Positions 16,084 to 24,491 of a DNA stretch of 64,000 bases are shown piece by piece. Within the stretch, counting starts at the first letter, position 1, and each line of letters starts with the position of its first letter. This stretch comes from Merdimmobilis hominis (lineage in GTDB: Bacteria; Bacillota; Clostridia; Oscillospirales; Ruminococcaceae), in contig NZ_JACJKY010000004.1 of the NCBI RefSeq assembly GCF_016901855.1, positions 1-64,000 on the forward strand. Reading direction: 5' to 3'. The translations under genes and the position numbers were made by a program. The notes under the pieces were generated by a model. That model was not told the origin of the DNA and ran no database searches. It saw only the letters and a program-made list of their open reading frames with translations.

Positions 16084-18561
16084 TTACTTAATTTTTCTTT
16101 TATAAGTGCAACCGGAACTCCTATAATTTGAGCATCCGAAAAACTCCCCATACGGTCCCGACTTTTTTAATAATTTTCCGCCACATAACGGACATTCCCA
16201 TTGTTCTCGTTTGAGTTCCTCGCCGTAGCGTTCTTTGAGTTCCATAGCAAATTCAGATTCTTGATTGCTGACAGTAACAAGAAATGCTTTTTTCTTCGCT
16301 CTTGTCAATGCAACATAGAAGAGGCGGCGCTCCTCTGCGTAGGGGTATTGATCACAATTATCAAGCAATAGATTTAGGATTGCTGCATCCTGTATTTTAC
16401 TAGGAAAACCCATTCTTGACTTTTTGTTATTAATGATGAAAACATAATCTGCCTGTAATCCTTTGGACTTGTGTGCAGTAATAAAACTCATTTTTAAATC
16501 GATTCGCTTGCGATATTTTACTTCCATAAATCCACTAACATTGTTGTACTGACATTCAAATAATCCGCTATCACTCAACAATTTTGCATCAAACGAGTAT
16601 CTTCCGATGAAGAACACACTACTATCCCTTGGCAAATCTTCAAGTTTTTTAGCCATAAACTCAATCGAGAATTTATCAGTGTATCCGCTGATTTCACCTA
16701 AAGCAAATCCAACAGTGTCATTTTTTCCTTTTATAGATTTTTTGATTTGAACGGGATTTTGCATTATGAAATTGCCACTAATTTCTATGAGTTTTTGAGT
16801 AAAACGATAAGTGGTTTCTATTTTACTGATTTCAGTAGAACCCCAATATTGCTCAAAGTTCAAAATATATCCGATGTCACTACCTGCAAAACGATAAATA
16901 CTTTGCCAATCATCGCCCACACAAAACAGATCATAATCTTTGGATTTTCTCATGCTGTTTAGCAACGAGAAACGAGCTTTGGAAATATCTTGATACTCAT
17001 CAACAATAACATATTTGTAAGGACTGATATATTTTCCTTGCTCCACATACTGTGTTGCCATATTGATCATATCATTAAAGTCAATTTCTTTATGTTCACT
17101 CAAATAGTCACAATATGCATTAAATATAGGTTCAAGAAGTGACAGAACTGTATTATTATTTTGAGCATTGCTATTCCCAATGTTTAATTGCCGCATAGTA
17201 GCGATAGTGTATCCATTGCTTTTTATAAGATTGATAACGGTTTCAAACAACTCTATAACACCATCGAGAATAGAATCACTGTCAACCGATACTTGTTCCC
17301 ATAACTCTTTTGTGGTTTTGGGAGTTAGTTTTACACCTTTTGCGACAAGTTTTTCCTTTAAATTATCAAGCAAAACACCATCGAATTTTTCATAAGCATA
17401 ACACTCAATTAAAATAGTGTTATTAGCACTATGGGTTTCTCGTTTCCATTTCATAGATGCTTGATATGTTTGGGTAGCTGTCATTCCATTAGCACCTTTA
17501 AAATAGGAAGGGACTTCGCCGTTCTTATTTATACCAAAATATTCAATATAAATATCATATTCAGGTAAATAAAAGTCCGGATTATATTGCCCATATTCGC
17601 TTGTGCGTGTATCGACTTTATAAGGATGTTCATAGATGTATTGTATTCCGTTTTGTGTTAAAAAGTTTGCTACATCCATTTCGCCATAACTTTTTACGGT
17701 TTCATTGCTTATTGTTGTTGGCGGATTCAATCGCAAATATTCTTCGTATTCCGCTTGCGTTTTGAACTCAAACTCGGATTTAGAAACAACACGATTATAC
17801 AATAAATACGAACTCAATAAATTTAAATATGCATCTGATTGCATATTCAGCAACAACTGTTCTTTAACAAACGTGCGTAGATTTAATTGCGTTATTTTAG
17901 GGACGATACCATTTACCTTAGTAATAATATTCAACCCAAGTTTGTGAAATGTAGATGCATCTATGTTGCAACCGGTTTCTTGGTTGATTCGTTGGCTCAT
18001 CTCACTTGCAGAAGCATTTGTAAAAGACAATACCAAAATATCTTCCGGTTTATATCTCCCCGATTTTAACAGAAATTTAATTTTACCAACCACAGTAGTT
18101 GTTTTGCCCGTTCCCGCCCCAGCAATTACAAGATGGTTGTGAGCATCTTTGACAATACAAGTCATTTGTTGTTTGTCTAATTTTCGTCCCTCGACATTTC
18201 CAATCAATGCATATGCATTTTGTATTTTTGCATCAGCAACTCTATCATTGTGAACGCTTATTTGTTGTTTAAGCGAGTTCGCACTGTGATATAGTTCCGC
18301 TTGTTTCTCCAATAGACTTTTATAGTGTATTGCTTTTTTCAATTTTTGAATGTTTGTTATACTCACATCTGCAATTAGAGAAACATTGCGATTGTTCCAT
18401 TCAATTTCTTCGCTTGGCTCAACAAAAGAATAAGAATCCAAAAATAATATATTTATTTCTTGTAAGGCTGTATCAATTTTCATGATTAGATTATCGCATA
18501 TATCGTTTCGGAGCTTTACTTTTTCTTTGTGCTTATCAATTATTGTTTGAATAAAACCCAT
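16084..18561 (-). CDS. UvrD/Rep-family superfamily I helicase with embedded nuclease-like motif
   Basis: An 825-residue ATPase. Walker A GAGTGKTTTVVGK is near residue 148, motif Ia-like VLSFTNASASEM follows, Walker B is VIVDEYQDIS, motif III-like GDDWQSIYRFAGSD, and motif VI VALTRAKKKA near 770. Between motifs Ia and II is an inserted segment with NPDFYLPEYDIYIEYFG, which looks like a PD-(D/E)xK or Vsr-like core. The C-terminus is a topoisomerase-type zinc finger (CPLCGGKLLKKSG...FGCSNY...C). This arrangement recalls E. coli helicase IV. It sits 15 bases before the recombinase gene, start behind AAGGAGTTGATATT. It could help element replication or be defence cargo. Confidence 0.85.
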   Translation of the reverse strand: MGFIQTIIDKHKEKVKLRNDICDNLIMKIDTALQEINILFLDSYSFVEPSEEIEWNNRNVSLIADVSITNIQKLKKAIHYKSLLEKQAELYHSANSLKQQISVHNDRVADAKIQNAYALIGNVEGRKLDKQQMTCIVKDAHNHLVIAGAGTGKTTTVVGKIKFLLKSGRYKPEDILVLSFTNASASEMSQRINQETGCNIDASTFHKLGLNIITKVNGIVPKITQLNLRTFVKEQLLLNMQSDAYLNLLSSYLLYNRVVSKSEFEFKTQAEYEEYLRLNPPTTISNETVKSYGEMDVANFLTQNGIQYIYEHPYKVDTRTSEYGQYNPDFYLPEYDIYIEYFGINKNGEVPSYFKGANGMTATQTYQASMKWKRETHSANNTILIECYAYEKFDGVLLDNLKEKLVAKGVKLTPKTTKELWEQVSVDSDSILDGVIELFETVINLIKSNGYTIATMRQLNIGNSNAQNNNTVLSLLEPIFNAYCDYLSEHKEIDFNDMINMATQYVEQGKYISPYKYVIVDEYQDISKARFSLLNSMRKSKDYDLFCVGDDWQSIYRFAGSDIGYILNFEQYWGSTEISKIETTYRFTQKLIEISGNFIMQNPVQIKKSIKGKNDTVGFALGEISGYTDKFSIEFMAKKLEDLPRDSSVFFIGRYSFDAKLLSDSGLFECQYNNVSGFMEVKYRKRIDLKMSFITAHKSKGLQADYVFIINNKKSRMGFPSKIQDAAILNLLLDNCDQYPYAEERRLFYVALTRAKKKAFLVTVSNQESEFAMELKERYGEELKREQWECPLCGGKLLKKSGPYGEFFGCSNYRSSGCTYKRKIK

Positions 18562-18573
18562 AATATCAACTCC

Positions 18574-18759
18574 TTATTCTTCAGCCTTACCACTATTTAC
18601 CCATTCGTCAATTTCGGAAACCTTAAATTTCCACTTCTTGCCGACCTTGTGCGCTGGCATTTCTTTTGTCGCAATCCAGCGCAATGCGGTATCTCTGCTG
18701 ATGCCGAGATATTTCATAATCTCCGGCATAGAATAATAGCGATCTCCTATTTCAGCCAT
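18574..18759 (-). CDS. Excisionase-like MerR-type HTH protein
   Basis: A 61-residue protein with the winged helix of the excisionase/DUF helix-turn-helix_17 type: YYSMPEIMKYLGISRDTALRWIATKEMPAHKVGKKWKFKVSEIDEWV. Such proteins bend DNA at attachment sites or regulate element genes. Start ATG 18759 follows CGAGGTGCTTGTT; the frame is open to 18798. It is the first gene of the minus-strand run with helicase and recombinase, so it may act as directionality factor. Confidence 0.82.
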   Translation of the reverse strand: MAEIGDRYYSMPEIMKYLGISRDTALRWIATKEMPAHKVGKKWKFKVSEIDEWVNSGKAEE

Positions 18760-18799
18760 AACAAGCACCTCGAAGTTATATTTTTTATAGTATACCATA

Positions 18800-19356
18800 A
18801 ATCATCTGATTTGTAAAGTTATTGCACGATATCGTACGATTCCGTTTGGCACATTTTTTGTGTCTTGCGAAGGCCTTGACAAAACAATTGTTCTCCGGTA
18901 CAATAGCATTCCAACAGAATAAAACATATATAAGTCTTATTGCGGAACATAGTCAAAAGTGAGCGGCTTGACAGCATAGGACTTATTTTATTCTCTGCCG
19001 GTATGTTCCTTGACATAAGCATAATGAAAAATGCAATCCCTGCACGGGAACTGTCAAGGTATATCCATACAGTTTTCACGCAGGGATTTTTACATATCAA
19101 TTGAAAGGAGCTGACGATAAATATGGATGTCACAAAAGATTTCTATCCCCTTGGGATAGGCAAGCATATTGTTTGTATATACGTCGGCCTTACGGCCGCC
19201 GCAATACAAACAGTTTGTCGGGGCGAACCCCGAACCCCAAAGAGAACGATAGTGGGGAATAAAATACAGCGGATGAATACCGCTGGTGCGAGTTGTCAGC
19301 GGCAATAGCCGTCCGCAGAAAGAGAGGACAACACTAAAACCGACAACAAAACAAAA
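18800..19356 (+). other. Structured non-coding region with candidate oriT
   Basis: No convincing gene. A long stem AATCCCTGC (19035-19043) / GCAGGGATT (19080-19088) with a T-run after it may be a terminator or leader. GTTTGTAT (19171-19178) pairs with ATACAAAC (19204-19211) around an inner CGGCC-TTA-CGGCCG hairpin, followed by GGGGCGAACCCCGAACCCC repeats. Position just upstream of mobC and the relaxase is where oriT lies in mobilizable elements; the nick site is unknown. Confidence 0.5.
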
Positions 19357-19650
19357 ATGATTGCCATGCGTTTTCGTGAGAGCGATTACGCGGCAATCAA
19401 AAGAAAAGCTGAAAAAGCAAATATGAACTTCACCGAGTTTGTAACGGCAGCGGCAATGAACAAACCCGTCACCGTTATTAACGGTCTGGAAAATGTGCTG
19501 AAAGAGCAGAAAGCCATCGGTCGAAATATCAATCAGCTCACAACCCTCTGCAATATGGGCAAAATTGTCTGTCCCGATCTACGAGAGCTGAAAGAGCAAT
19601 ATACCGAGGTTCTGACTACACTTAACGAGATAGTCGGGAGGTGTGGCTGA
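19357..19650 (+). CDS. mobC: MobC-like relaxosome accessory protein
   Basis: A 97-residue protein with ribbon-helix-helix-like start (IAMRFRESDYAAIKRKAEKANMNFTEFVTAAAM) and the MobC-type tail NQLTTLCNMGKI...LRELKEQYTEVLTTLNEIV. Such proteins bind oriT and help the relaxase melt DNA. No good ribosome site precedes ATG 19357; an in-frame GTG near 19289 could be the true start. The stop overlaps the relaxase ATG (TGATG), so the two are coupled. Confidence 0.85.
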   Translation: MIAMRFRESDYAAIKRKAEKANMNFTEFVTAAAMNKPVTVINGLENVLKEQKAIGRNINQLTTLCNMGKIVCPDLRELKEQYTEVLTTLNEIVGRCG

Positions 19651-20999
19651 TGGCTACCTTTACGGCAATTCCCGAGAAAACACAAACTGCCACGGCTATG
19701 AAGCGGGTGCTTGATTATGTGATGCAGGATAAGAAAACCGTGTTAGGCGGCATCAAGCTTGTCAGCGGTCAGAACTGTGTTCCCGAATCAGCATTTGAAG
19801 AATTTATGGCTACCAAGCATCAGTACGGTAAGGCAAACGGTGTATTCTTCAAGCAGTATGTGCAGTCCTTCAAGCCGGACTGCGGTGCGACGCCTGAGCA
19901 GATACACCAAATCGGCTTGGAGATGGCGAAAGCCTTTGACGGATTCGAAGTTCTTGTGGCAACGCACATTGACCGCGACCACTGGCACAATCATTTCGTT
20001 GTCAACTCGGTAAACTGTGAAACAGGCTTAAAAATCCAAATAAATGAAAAAGGGTTGGAAGAACTTCGGCACCAGTCTGATGAAATCTGTCAGCAGTTTG
20101 GGTTAGAGATACTGAAACCGTATCAAAAGCCTAAACAGCGGTCTTTAAATCAGCGGGAGTACCGTGCCGCATTACGCGGCAACAGTAAAAAGCTGAGGCT
20201 GACAAATGCTATAGACTATGCGGTAGCCAAGAGCCGTAACAAAAATCAGTTTATCGAGCAGATGCAAAAACTCGGATACGGTGTTAATTGGATAGACCAT
20301 TACAAGTATATCACCTACACCACACCGGACGGTCAGCGTTTTCGGGACAACCGATTACTTGATGATAAATATTTGAAAACCAATATGGAGGAATTATTTG
20401 CTTATGAATATGGAGCAGTTAAAACAAATCAACCAAATACAAACGATAACCGATCAGACGGTAGGAACTTTGACCGAACCGATACAGCCAATCTACCTGA
20501 TGCTCAAGCCCGAGCAATACAATCTATTGGCGGAGCATATCTCACAGACTGGGAACGCCATTGTGCAGAACACGGATTTGATATCCAAGCTACCGACGCA
20601 GGAAGGCTTGAAGAATATAATGACCAAGACGGTCGAGGACAACCTGTTTCAGGCTCGGAGAATTGTATCCGAGGGAATGAACTCGATACGATATTCAGTA
20701 GAGGTACAATCATCGAATCTGACCGACCGATTGAGGGAAATGATGCATACCGAACTGAAGAATATGAAGGACGAGCTGAAAGCACGGGACTTGACACCCT
20801 GGAGATTCAGGCTGAAATGGGCGGCGATTGGATCGATATTGCCGTTAATAGCCTGTATCTTGCAGCTGATCTTGCGATGATCGGAGGCAATGATAATGAT
20901 AAGCACAATCCGAAATATGTCCGTGAACGCAAACGCGGGCAGAAGAAAAAGCATACACAAGACAGCCACGACGATGGCGGTATGCAAATGAAAATGTAA
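19650..20999 (+). CDS. Relaxase/mobilization nuclease (MOBP type)
   Basis: A 449-residue protein. Its first 220 residues hold the relaxase fold: the metal-binding triad HIDRDHWHNHFVVN (near 110) and a Tyr near the N-terminus (YVMQDKK) as possible nicking residue. It would cut one strand at oriT and lead it into a recipient. ATG 19650 follows GGGAGGTGTGGCTG. From about residue 252 the frame overlaps a second open frame (20404-20880) that also looks protein-like; the relaxase tail there is acidic, low in hydrophobics and ends KRGQKKKHTQ. That tail may be less constrained than the nested gene. Confidence 0.88.
   Translation: MATFTAIPEKTQTATAMKRVLDYVMQDKKTVLGGIKLVSGQNCVPESAFEEFMATKHQYGKANGVFFKQYVQSFKPDCGATPEQIHQIGLEMAKAFDGFEVLVATHIDRDHWHNHFVVNSVNCETGLKIQINEKGLEELRHQSDEICQQFGLEILKPYQKPKQRSLNQREYRAALRGNSKKLRLTNAIDYAVAKSRNKNQFIEQMQKLGYGVNWIDHYKYITYTTPDGQRFRDNRLLDDKYLKTNMEELFAYEYGAVKTNQPNTNDNRSDGRNFDRTDTANLPDAQARAIQSIGGAYLTDWERHCAEHGFDIQATDAGRLEEYNDQDGRGQPVSGSENCIRGNELDTIFSRGTIIESDRPIEGNDAYRTEEYEGRAESTGLDTLEIQAEMGGDWIDIAVNSLYLAADLAMIGGNDNDKHNPKYVRERKRGQKKKHTQDSHDDGGMQMKM
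20404..20880 (+). CDS. Nested gene inside the relaxase (MobB-like, C-terminal membrane anchor)
   Basis: In the +1 frame of the relaxase, 158 residues start at ATG 20404 behind GGAGGAATT (an in-frame TTG at 20398 is also possible). The product is helical, with a Gln/Leu-rich first half (QLKQINQIQTITDQTV) and a clear membrane segment at its end (AAIGSILPLIACILQLIL) preceded by WRFRLKW. Overlapping mob genes are known from ColE1 and RSF1010, where MobB is membrane-linked and aids transfer. I assign the role by this analogy only. Length, start site and terminal helix argue against a chance frame. Confidence 0.65.
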   Translation: MNMEQLKQINQIQTITDQTVGTLTEPIQPIYLMLKPEQYNLLAEHISQTGNAIVQNTDLISKLPTQEGLKNIMTKTVEDNLFQARRIVSEGMNSIRYSVEVQSSNLTDRLREMMHTELKNMKDELKARDLTPWRFRLKWAAIGSILPLIACILQLILR

Positions 21000-21041
21000 G
21001 GAGGAATGATCGTTATAATCCCATAAGTTCCGTGATGCCTT

Positions 21042-21212
21042 ATGAAAAGAGGCAAATGGGATATTCCGGATTATGAATTAGAAGCAATAGTAAAATGTTT
21101 CTTACCCGACATTCAAGAGTTCTTTGCCACCGATGAGGGCAAGAAATACCTTGAAGAATACGAGTCGGAGAAAGAACAGAAAGCACCACCACAAGCCGAT
21201 AAAACGGCTTAA
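21042..21212 (+). CDS. Small conserved-looking protein at the end of the mob operon (56 aa)
   Basis: Fifty-six residues beginning MKRGKWDIPDYELEAIVKCF and ending EQKAPPQADKTA; hydrophilic, helical, acidic middle. It lies 42 bases after the relaxase and before a terminator. There is an AGGAGG site 34 bases upstream serving a six-codon leader ORF, so translation may be re-initiated. No family recognised. The composition is protein-like and not a shadow of another gene. Confidence 0.6.
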   Translation: MKRGKWDIPDYELEAIVKCFLPDIQEFFATDEGKKYLEEYESEKEQKAPPQADKTA

Positions 21213-21222
21213 AACGCATGCA

Positions 21223-21251
21223 AGGGCAGGGAGTAAAAGTTCTCTGCCCCT
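21223..21251 (+). terminator. Probable terminator of the mob operon
   Basis: AGGGCAGGGAG pairs with CTCTGCCCCT around TAAAAGTT; T residues after it are scattered. Confidence 0.6.
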
Positions 21252-21296
21252 GTGGCTTATTTCTTGCTGTTAAAGTTTGGATATTCAATAGAAAAG

Positions 21297-21340
21297 ATAA
21301 ATCCGAACCCATCTCCAACTATGAGAAGGTTCGGATTTAT
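21297..21340 (-). terminator. Terminator downstream of tRNA-Leu
   Basis: ATAAATCCGAACC (21297-21309) pairs with GGTTCGGATTTAT (21328-21340). On the minus strand it follows the tRNA by 6 bases and is followed by CTTTTC. It lies inside the element, which would thus supply a new terminator for the tRNA. Confidence 0.75.
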
Positions 21341-21346
21341 ACTGTT

Positions 21347-21433
21347 TGGTGCGGATAAGAGGACTTGAACCTCCACCGAGTTGCCCCGACTAGAACCTGA
21401 ATCTAGCGCGTCTGCCGATTCCGCCATATCCGC
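21347..21433 (-). tRNA. tRNA-Leu (anticodon CAG)
   Basis: 87 bases including an encoded CCA. Acceptor stem GCGGATA/TATCCGC, anticodon stem CTAGA/TCTAG with loop TTCAGGT (anticodon CAG), long variable arm as in leucine tRNAs, and GGTTCAAGTCC T-arm. Its last ten bases are the proximal copy of the attachment repeat. Confidence 0.95.
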
Positions 21434-21585
21434 GAGTACGAATGGTATTATATCACACGAAAAATCACTTTGCAAGTGTTTTTTTAAAAAAATTCTGTTT
21501 TTTCTTCGAAAAAGATGGTTGACGCTGTTTGTTTGATATGATATTGTTTGTTTATATAAAGATATATCAGAAAAAGGGGATATTT

Positions 21586-22950
21586 ATGGCAAAAATTACA
21601 GACATGACAACAGGCAAGCCTGCGCGTCTGCTTGTTGGATTTGCGCTGCCGATGCTGCTCGGCAACTTGTTTCAGCAGCTTTACAGCATGGTGGATACGA
21701 TCGTCGTCGGACGCGGCGTCGGCGTGGAAGCGCTCGCTTCGGTGGGTGCGGCAGGATGGCTTGACTGGCTGGTGCTCGGCATGGTCATCGGTCTGACACA
21801 GGGATTTGCGATTCTCATTTCCCAGCGATTCGGCGCGGAGGACTATGAGGGACTGCGCAAATCGGTCACAATGTCGATGCTGCTCTCAGCTGTAACCATC
21901 GTGGTATTTACAGTGACAGCATTGCTGATTGCGCGGCCGCTTCTTGAATTTCTCAATACACCTGCACAGACCATCGACGGCGCGCATCTTTATATCAGCA
22001 TCATTTACATGGGCATCCCGATCATCATGACGTATAACCTGCTCGCAGCAATTCTGCGCGCGCTCGGCGACAGCAAAACGCCGCTGATTGCCATGGTTAT
22101 CGCGTCGATCATCAATATCGGCTTGGACGTGCTGTTTGTCATGGGATTCGGCTGGGGAATTGCGGGTGCAGCGATTGCAACGGTGATGGCGCAGTGCTGT
22201 TCGTGTGTGTTCTGCCTGTTTTCCGTTGTGCGCATTCCGATTCTGCGGTTTCAAAAAGAGGACTGGCGGTTTGACGGTGCCGTCTGCAAGGAGCTTTTGC
22301 GTTTAGGACTGCCGGTAACACTCCAGAACGCCGTCATCTGCGGCGGCGGACTCGTTGTGCAGTATATTGTAAACGGATTCGGATACATCTTTGTTGCAGG
22401 CGTGACAGCGGCGCATAAGCTGTGCGGCCTGATGGAGCAGGCGGGCTCGTCGTTTGCGGCGGCAATGGGTACGTTTGCCGGACAAAACCTCGGTGCGAAA
22501 AAATATGACCGTATCCGTGAGGGAATCAAAAAGGCACTCCTCATTTCGATTATCATTGCATTTTCCATTGCCGCGGTAGTCATTGCATTCGGACGCTATA
22601 TTGTGCGCTTCTTTATCTCCGATGAACCGGAGGTCGTGGCACAGGTGGTCGATGCTGCATATCCGTATCTGGTGATTATGGGACTTTGCCTGTTTGTGCT
22701 GTATGCGCTGTTCGTCTACCGTACAACGCTGCAGGGCATGGGCGATACGCTGATTCCGATGGTGTCAGGAATCATGGAGCTGTTCATGCGAATCGGCATG
22801 GTGCTTTTGCTCAGTGCGGTCGCCGGAAAATACGGTGTTTATTTTGCGGAAGTCGGCGCGTGGATCGGCGCGGCAGTCCTTTTGATGATTGCGTACTATT
22901 GGCGCATCGGAAAAATCTGTCCGAAGCAAAAAACAAACATAATCGCTTAA
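21586..22950 (+). CDS. MATE-family efflux protein
   Basis: A 454-residue protein with twelve membrane segments. It starts MAKITDMTTGKPARLLVGFALPMLLGNLFQQLY, the usual MATE beginning, with D-T-I-V-V-G-R in helix 1-2 and the second-half repeat LRLGLPVTLQNAVICGGGLVVQ. MATE pumps export cationic drugs or metabolites against Na+ or H+. ATG 21586 follows AAAGGGGATATTT. The GNAT gene follows 16 bases later, so the two may form an operon for drug or metabolite handling. One of three MATE genes here. Confidence 0.93.
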   Translation: MAKITDMTTGKPARLLVGFALPMLLGNLFQQLYSMVDTIVVGRGVGVEALASVGAAGWLDWLVLGMVIGLTQGFAILISQRFGAEDYEGLRKSVTMSMLLSAVTIVVFTVTALLIARPLLEFLNTPAQTIDGAHLYISIIYMGIPIIMTYNLLAAILRALGDSKTPLIAMVIASIINIGLDVLFVMGFGWGIAGAAIATVMAQCCSCVFCLFSVVRIPILRFQKEDWRFDGAVCKELLRLGLPVTLQNAVICGGGLVVQYIVNGFGYIFVAGVTAAHKLCGLMEQAGSSFAAAMGTFAGQNLGAKKYDRIREGIKKALLISIIIAFSIAAVVIAFGRYIVRFFISDEPEVVAQVVDAAYPYLVIMGLCLFVLYALFVYRTTLQGMGDTLIPMVSGIMELFMRIGMVLLLSAVAGKYGVYFAEVGAWIGAAVLLMIAYYWRIGKICPKQKTNIIA

Positions 22951-22966
22951 ACAAAGGAGAATGTTG

Positions 22967-23425
22967 ATGAACGTTCGAACATATCAGCGCGCTGATTGGC
23001 CGGCAATCGAGCGAATCCACGACAGCGCACGGAAAATGGAACTCTCTCATGCAGGACTTCACGAGGCGTTTTTGCCGCTTTGCATTGCGGCCGCGCGCGA
23101 GCAGCTGTTTGACTATCCGGGACTGTTTGTGGCGGAGGAAAACGGCGAAGTGCTGGGCTTTGCCGCCTGTACAGAAGAGGAACTGGCATGGCTGTATGTC
23201 GCGCCGGAGCATATGCGAAAAGGTGTCGGCAGCAGTCTGTGGCGGCACATGATTTCGGTGTTTCCGCAGATTTGTGTTTTGGAGGTACTCAAAGGAAATG
23301 AACCGGCACGCGCGTTTTATGAACGGCTCGGATTTCGTGTGTCCGGACAGGAAACAGGACAAATGCCCGGAAACGAAGCCTATACCGTAGAGGTCTATGT
23401 AATGCGGCGGACGCTGAACGAATAA
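22967..23425 (+). CDS. GNAT-family N-acetyltransferase
   Basis: A 152-residue acetyltransferase. LAWLYVAPEHMRKGVGSSLWRH is motif A with the R/Q-x-x-G-x-G/A acetyl-CoA loop, and LKGNEPARAFYERLGFRV is the C-terminal motif B typical of the family. ATG 22967 lies seven bases after AAAGGAGA; an ATG at 22961 is too close. Acceptor unknown. Confidence 0.9.
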   Translation: MNVRTYQRADWPAIERIHDSARKMELSHAGLHEAFLPLCIAAAREQLFDYPGLFVAEENGEVLGFAACTEEELAWLYVAPEHMRKGVGSSLWRHMISVFPQICVLEVLKGNEPARAFYERLGFRVSGQETGQMPGNEAYTVEVYVMRRTLNE

Positions 23426-23436
23426 AGAGAACATAA

Positions 23437-23467
23437 AAAAGCACCAGTCAATTTGGCTGGTGCTTTT
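23437..23467. terminator. Bidirectional terminator
   Basis: AAAAGCACCAG pairs with CTGGTGCTTTT between the convergent GNAT and dehydrogenase genes. Confidence 0.85.
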
Positions 23468-23473
23468 GTTCAT

Positions 23474-24436
23474 TCAAACCGCAACGTTGTTTTTCGGTGT
23501 GCCGTTTATAAATGCTTCTGTGTTTTCGTAGACGATGTCGATCAGGCGTTCGCGGGATTCCTTGCATGCCCATGCAATGTGCGGTGTAATTACGCAGTTT
23601 TTCGCAGTCAGCAGCGGCGAATCCTCGTTGATCGGTTCGACGGTTGCAACATCGAGTCCTGCGCCTGCCAAATGACCGCTGTTTAATGCATCGGCAACTG
23701 CCTGTTCGTCGATGGCGCCGCCGCGCGCCGTGTTAATCAGCAGTGCGCCTTTTTTCATTTTGGCGATTGTTTGGCTGTTTATAAGCCGCGTCGTTTCTTT
23801 AAAGAGCGGGCAGTGCAGGGAAATGACATCGCTTTCTTTTAACAGTGTGTCGAGGGAAACAAAGTGAAGCGTGTCCGACTCGTACTGCGGATATACCGTG
23901 CGGGAGTAGACGAGCACGTTCATGTCAAACGCCTGCGCGATCTGTGCGACTTTCTTTGCAATGTTGCCGAATCCAATCAGACCGATGGTTTTGCCGGCAA
24001 GCTCGCGGATGCGCGGGTCATAGAAGCAGAAATCTTCGCTTTCACACCATGCGCCATGGTGCACTTCATCGTTGTGTTTTGTCACAAGCGAGAAAAAGTG
24101 AAGCAAAAATGCAAATGTCAGCTGTGCAACACCGTTTGTCGAATAGGCGGGCGCGTTTGAAACGACGATGCCGCGCTCTTTCGCGCATTCGATGTCGACG
24201 ACGTTATATCCGGTAGCAAACAGACCGATGTATTTTAAATTCGGGCACGATTCCATGACTGCACGGGTGATGATGGTTTTGTTGATGAGAATCATTTCCG
24301 CATCGCCGATGCGTTCAACAATTTTGTCGGCAGGGGTGCGGTCATACACGGTCATTTCATCGCACAGCGCGTGAAAATTGCTAAGCGATAAGTCGGTGGA
24401 AACGGCTGCATAGCTGTCCAAAACGACCAGTTTCAT
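23474..24436 (-). CDS. D-2-hydroxyacid dehydrogenase (NAD-dependent)
   Basis: A 320-residue member of the D-isomer 2-hydroxyacid dehydrogenases. Rossmann motif IGLIGFGNIAKKVAQ near 148; catalytic Arg in NTARGG (near 235), Glu in ATVEPINEDSP (near 265) and His in ITPHIAWACKES (near 285). It reduces a 2-oxoacid such as hydroxypyruvate or glyoxylate to the D-hydroxyacid; the sequence does not fix which. ATG 24436 is used, since AAGGAGTG lies 10 bases before it; the frame is open to 24448. Confidence 0.9.
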   Translation of the reverse strand: MKLVVLDSYAAVSTDLSLSNFHALCDEMTVYDRTPADKIVERIGDAEMILINKTIITRAVMESCPNLKYIGLFATGYNVVDIECAKERGIVVSNAPAYSTNGVAQLTFAFLLHFFSLVTKHNDEVHHGAWCESEDFCFYDPRIRELAGKTIGLIGFGNIAKKVAQIAQAFDMNVLVYSRTVYPQYESDTLHFVSLDTLLKESDVISLHCPLFKETTRLINSQTIAKMKKGALLINTARGGAIDEQAVADALNSGHLAGAGLDVATVEPINEDSPLLTAKNCVITPHIAWACKESRERLIDIVYENTEAFINGTPKNNVAV

Positions 24437-24491
24437 GAGATGGTTCACTCCTTTTTACGAATGCGGCGATTGTGCCGCACATCGTATTATA

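Larger units (their letters stand above)
14500..21355. mobile_element. Integrative mobilizable element in tRNA-Leu
   Basis: About 6.85 kb bounded by the repeated TTGGTGCGGA. It carries a large serine recombinase, a UvrD-type helicase, a small excisionase-like HTH protein, a structured intergenic region with oriT-like repeats, MobC, a relaxase with a nested gene, and a small protein. There are no coupling protein or type IV secretion genes, so it must borrow conjugation machinery. The gene content is that of an IME; boundaries rest on a 10-base repeat and on the displaced tRNA terminator. Confidence 0.7.

Noticed and set aside
18819-19133. 104-codon minus-strand frame in the mobile element
   Set aside because: Lies over the hairpin-rich region before mobC; no start site and no family features.
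19123-19308. 61-codon plus-strand frame upstream of mobC
   Set aside because: Although AAAGGAG precedes it, the sequence is dominated by the oriT-like repeats and the product has no protein-like pattern; kept only as a remote possibility.
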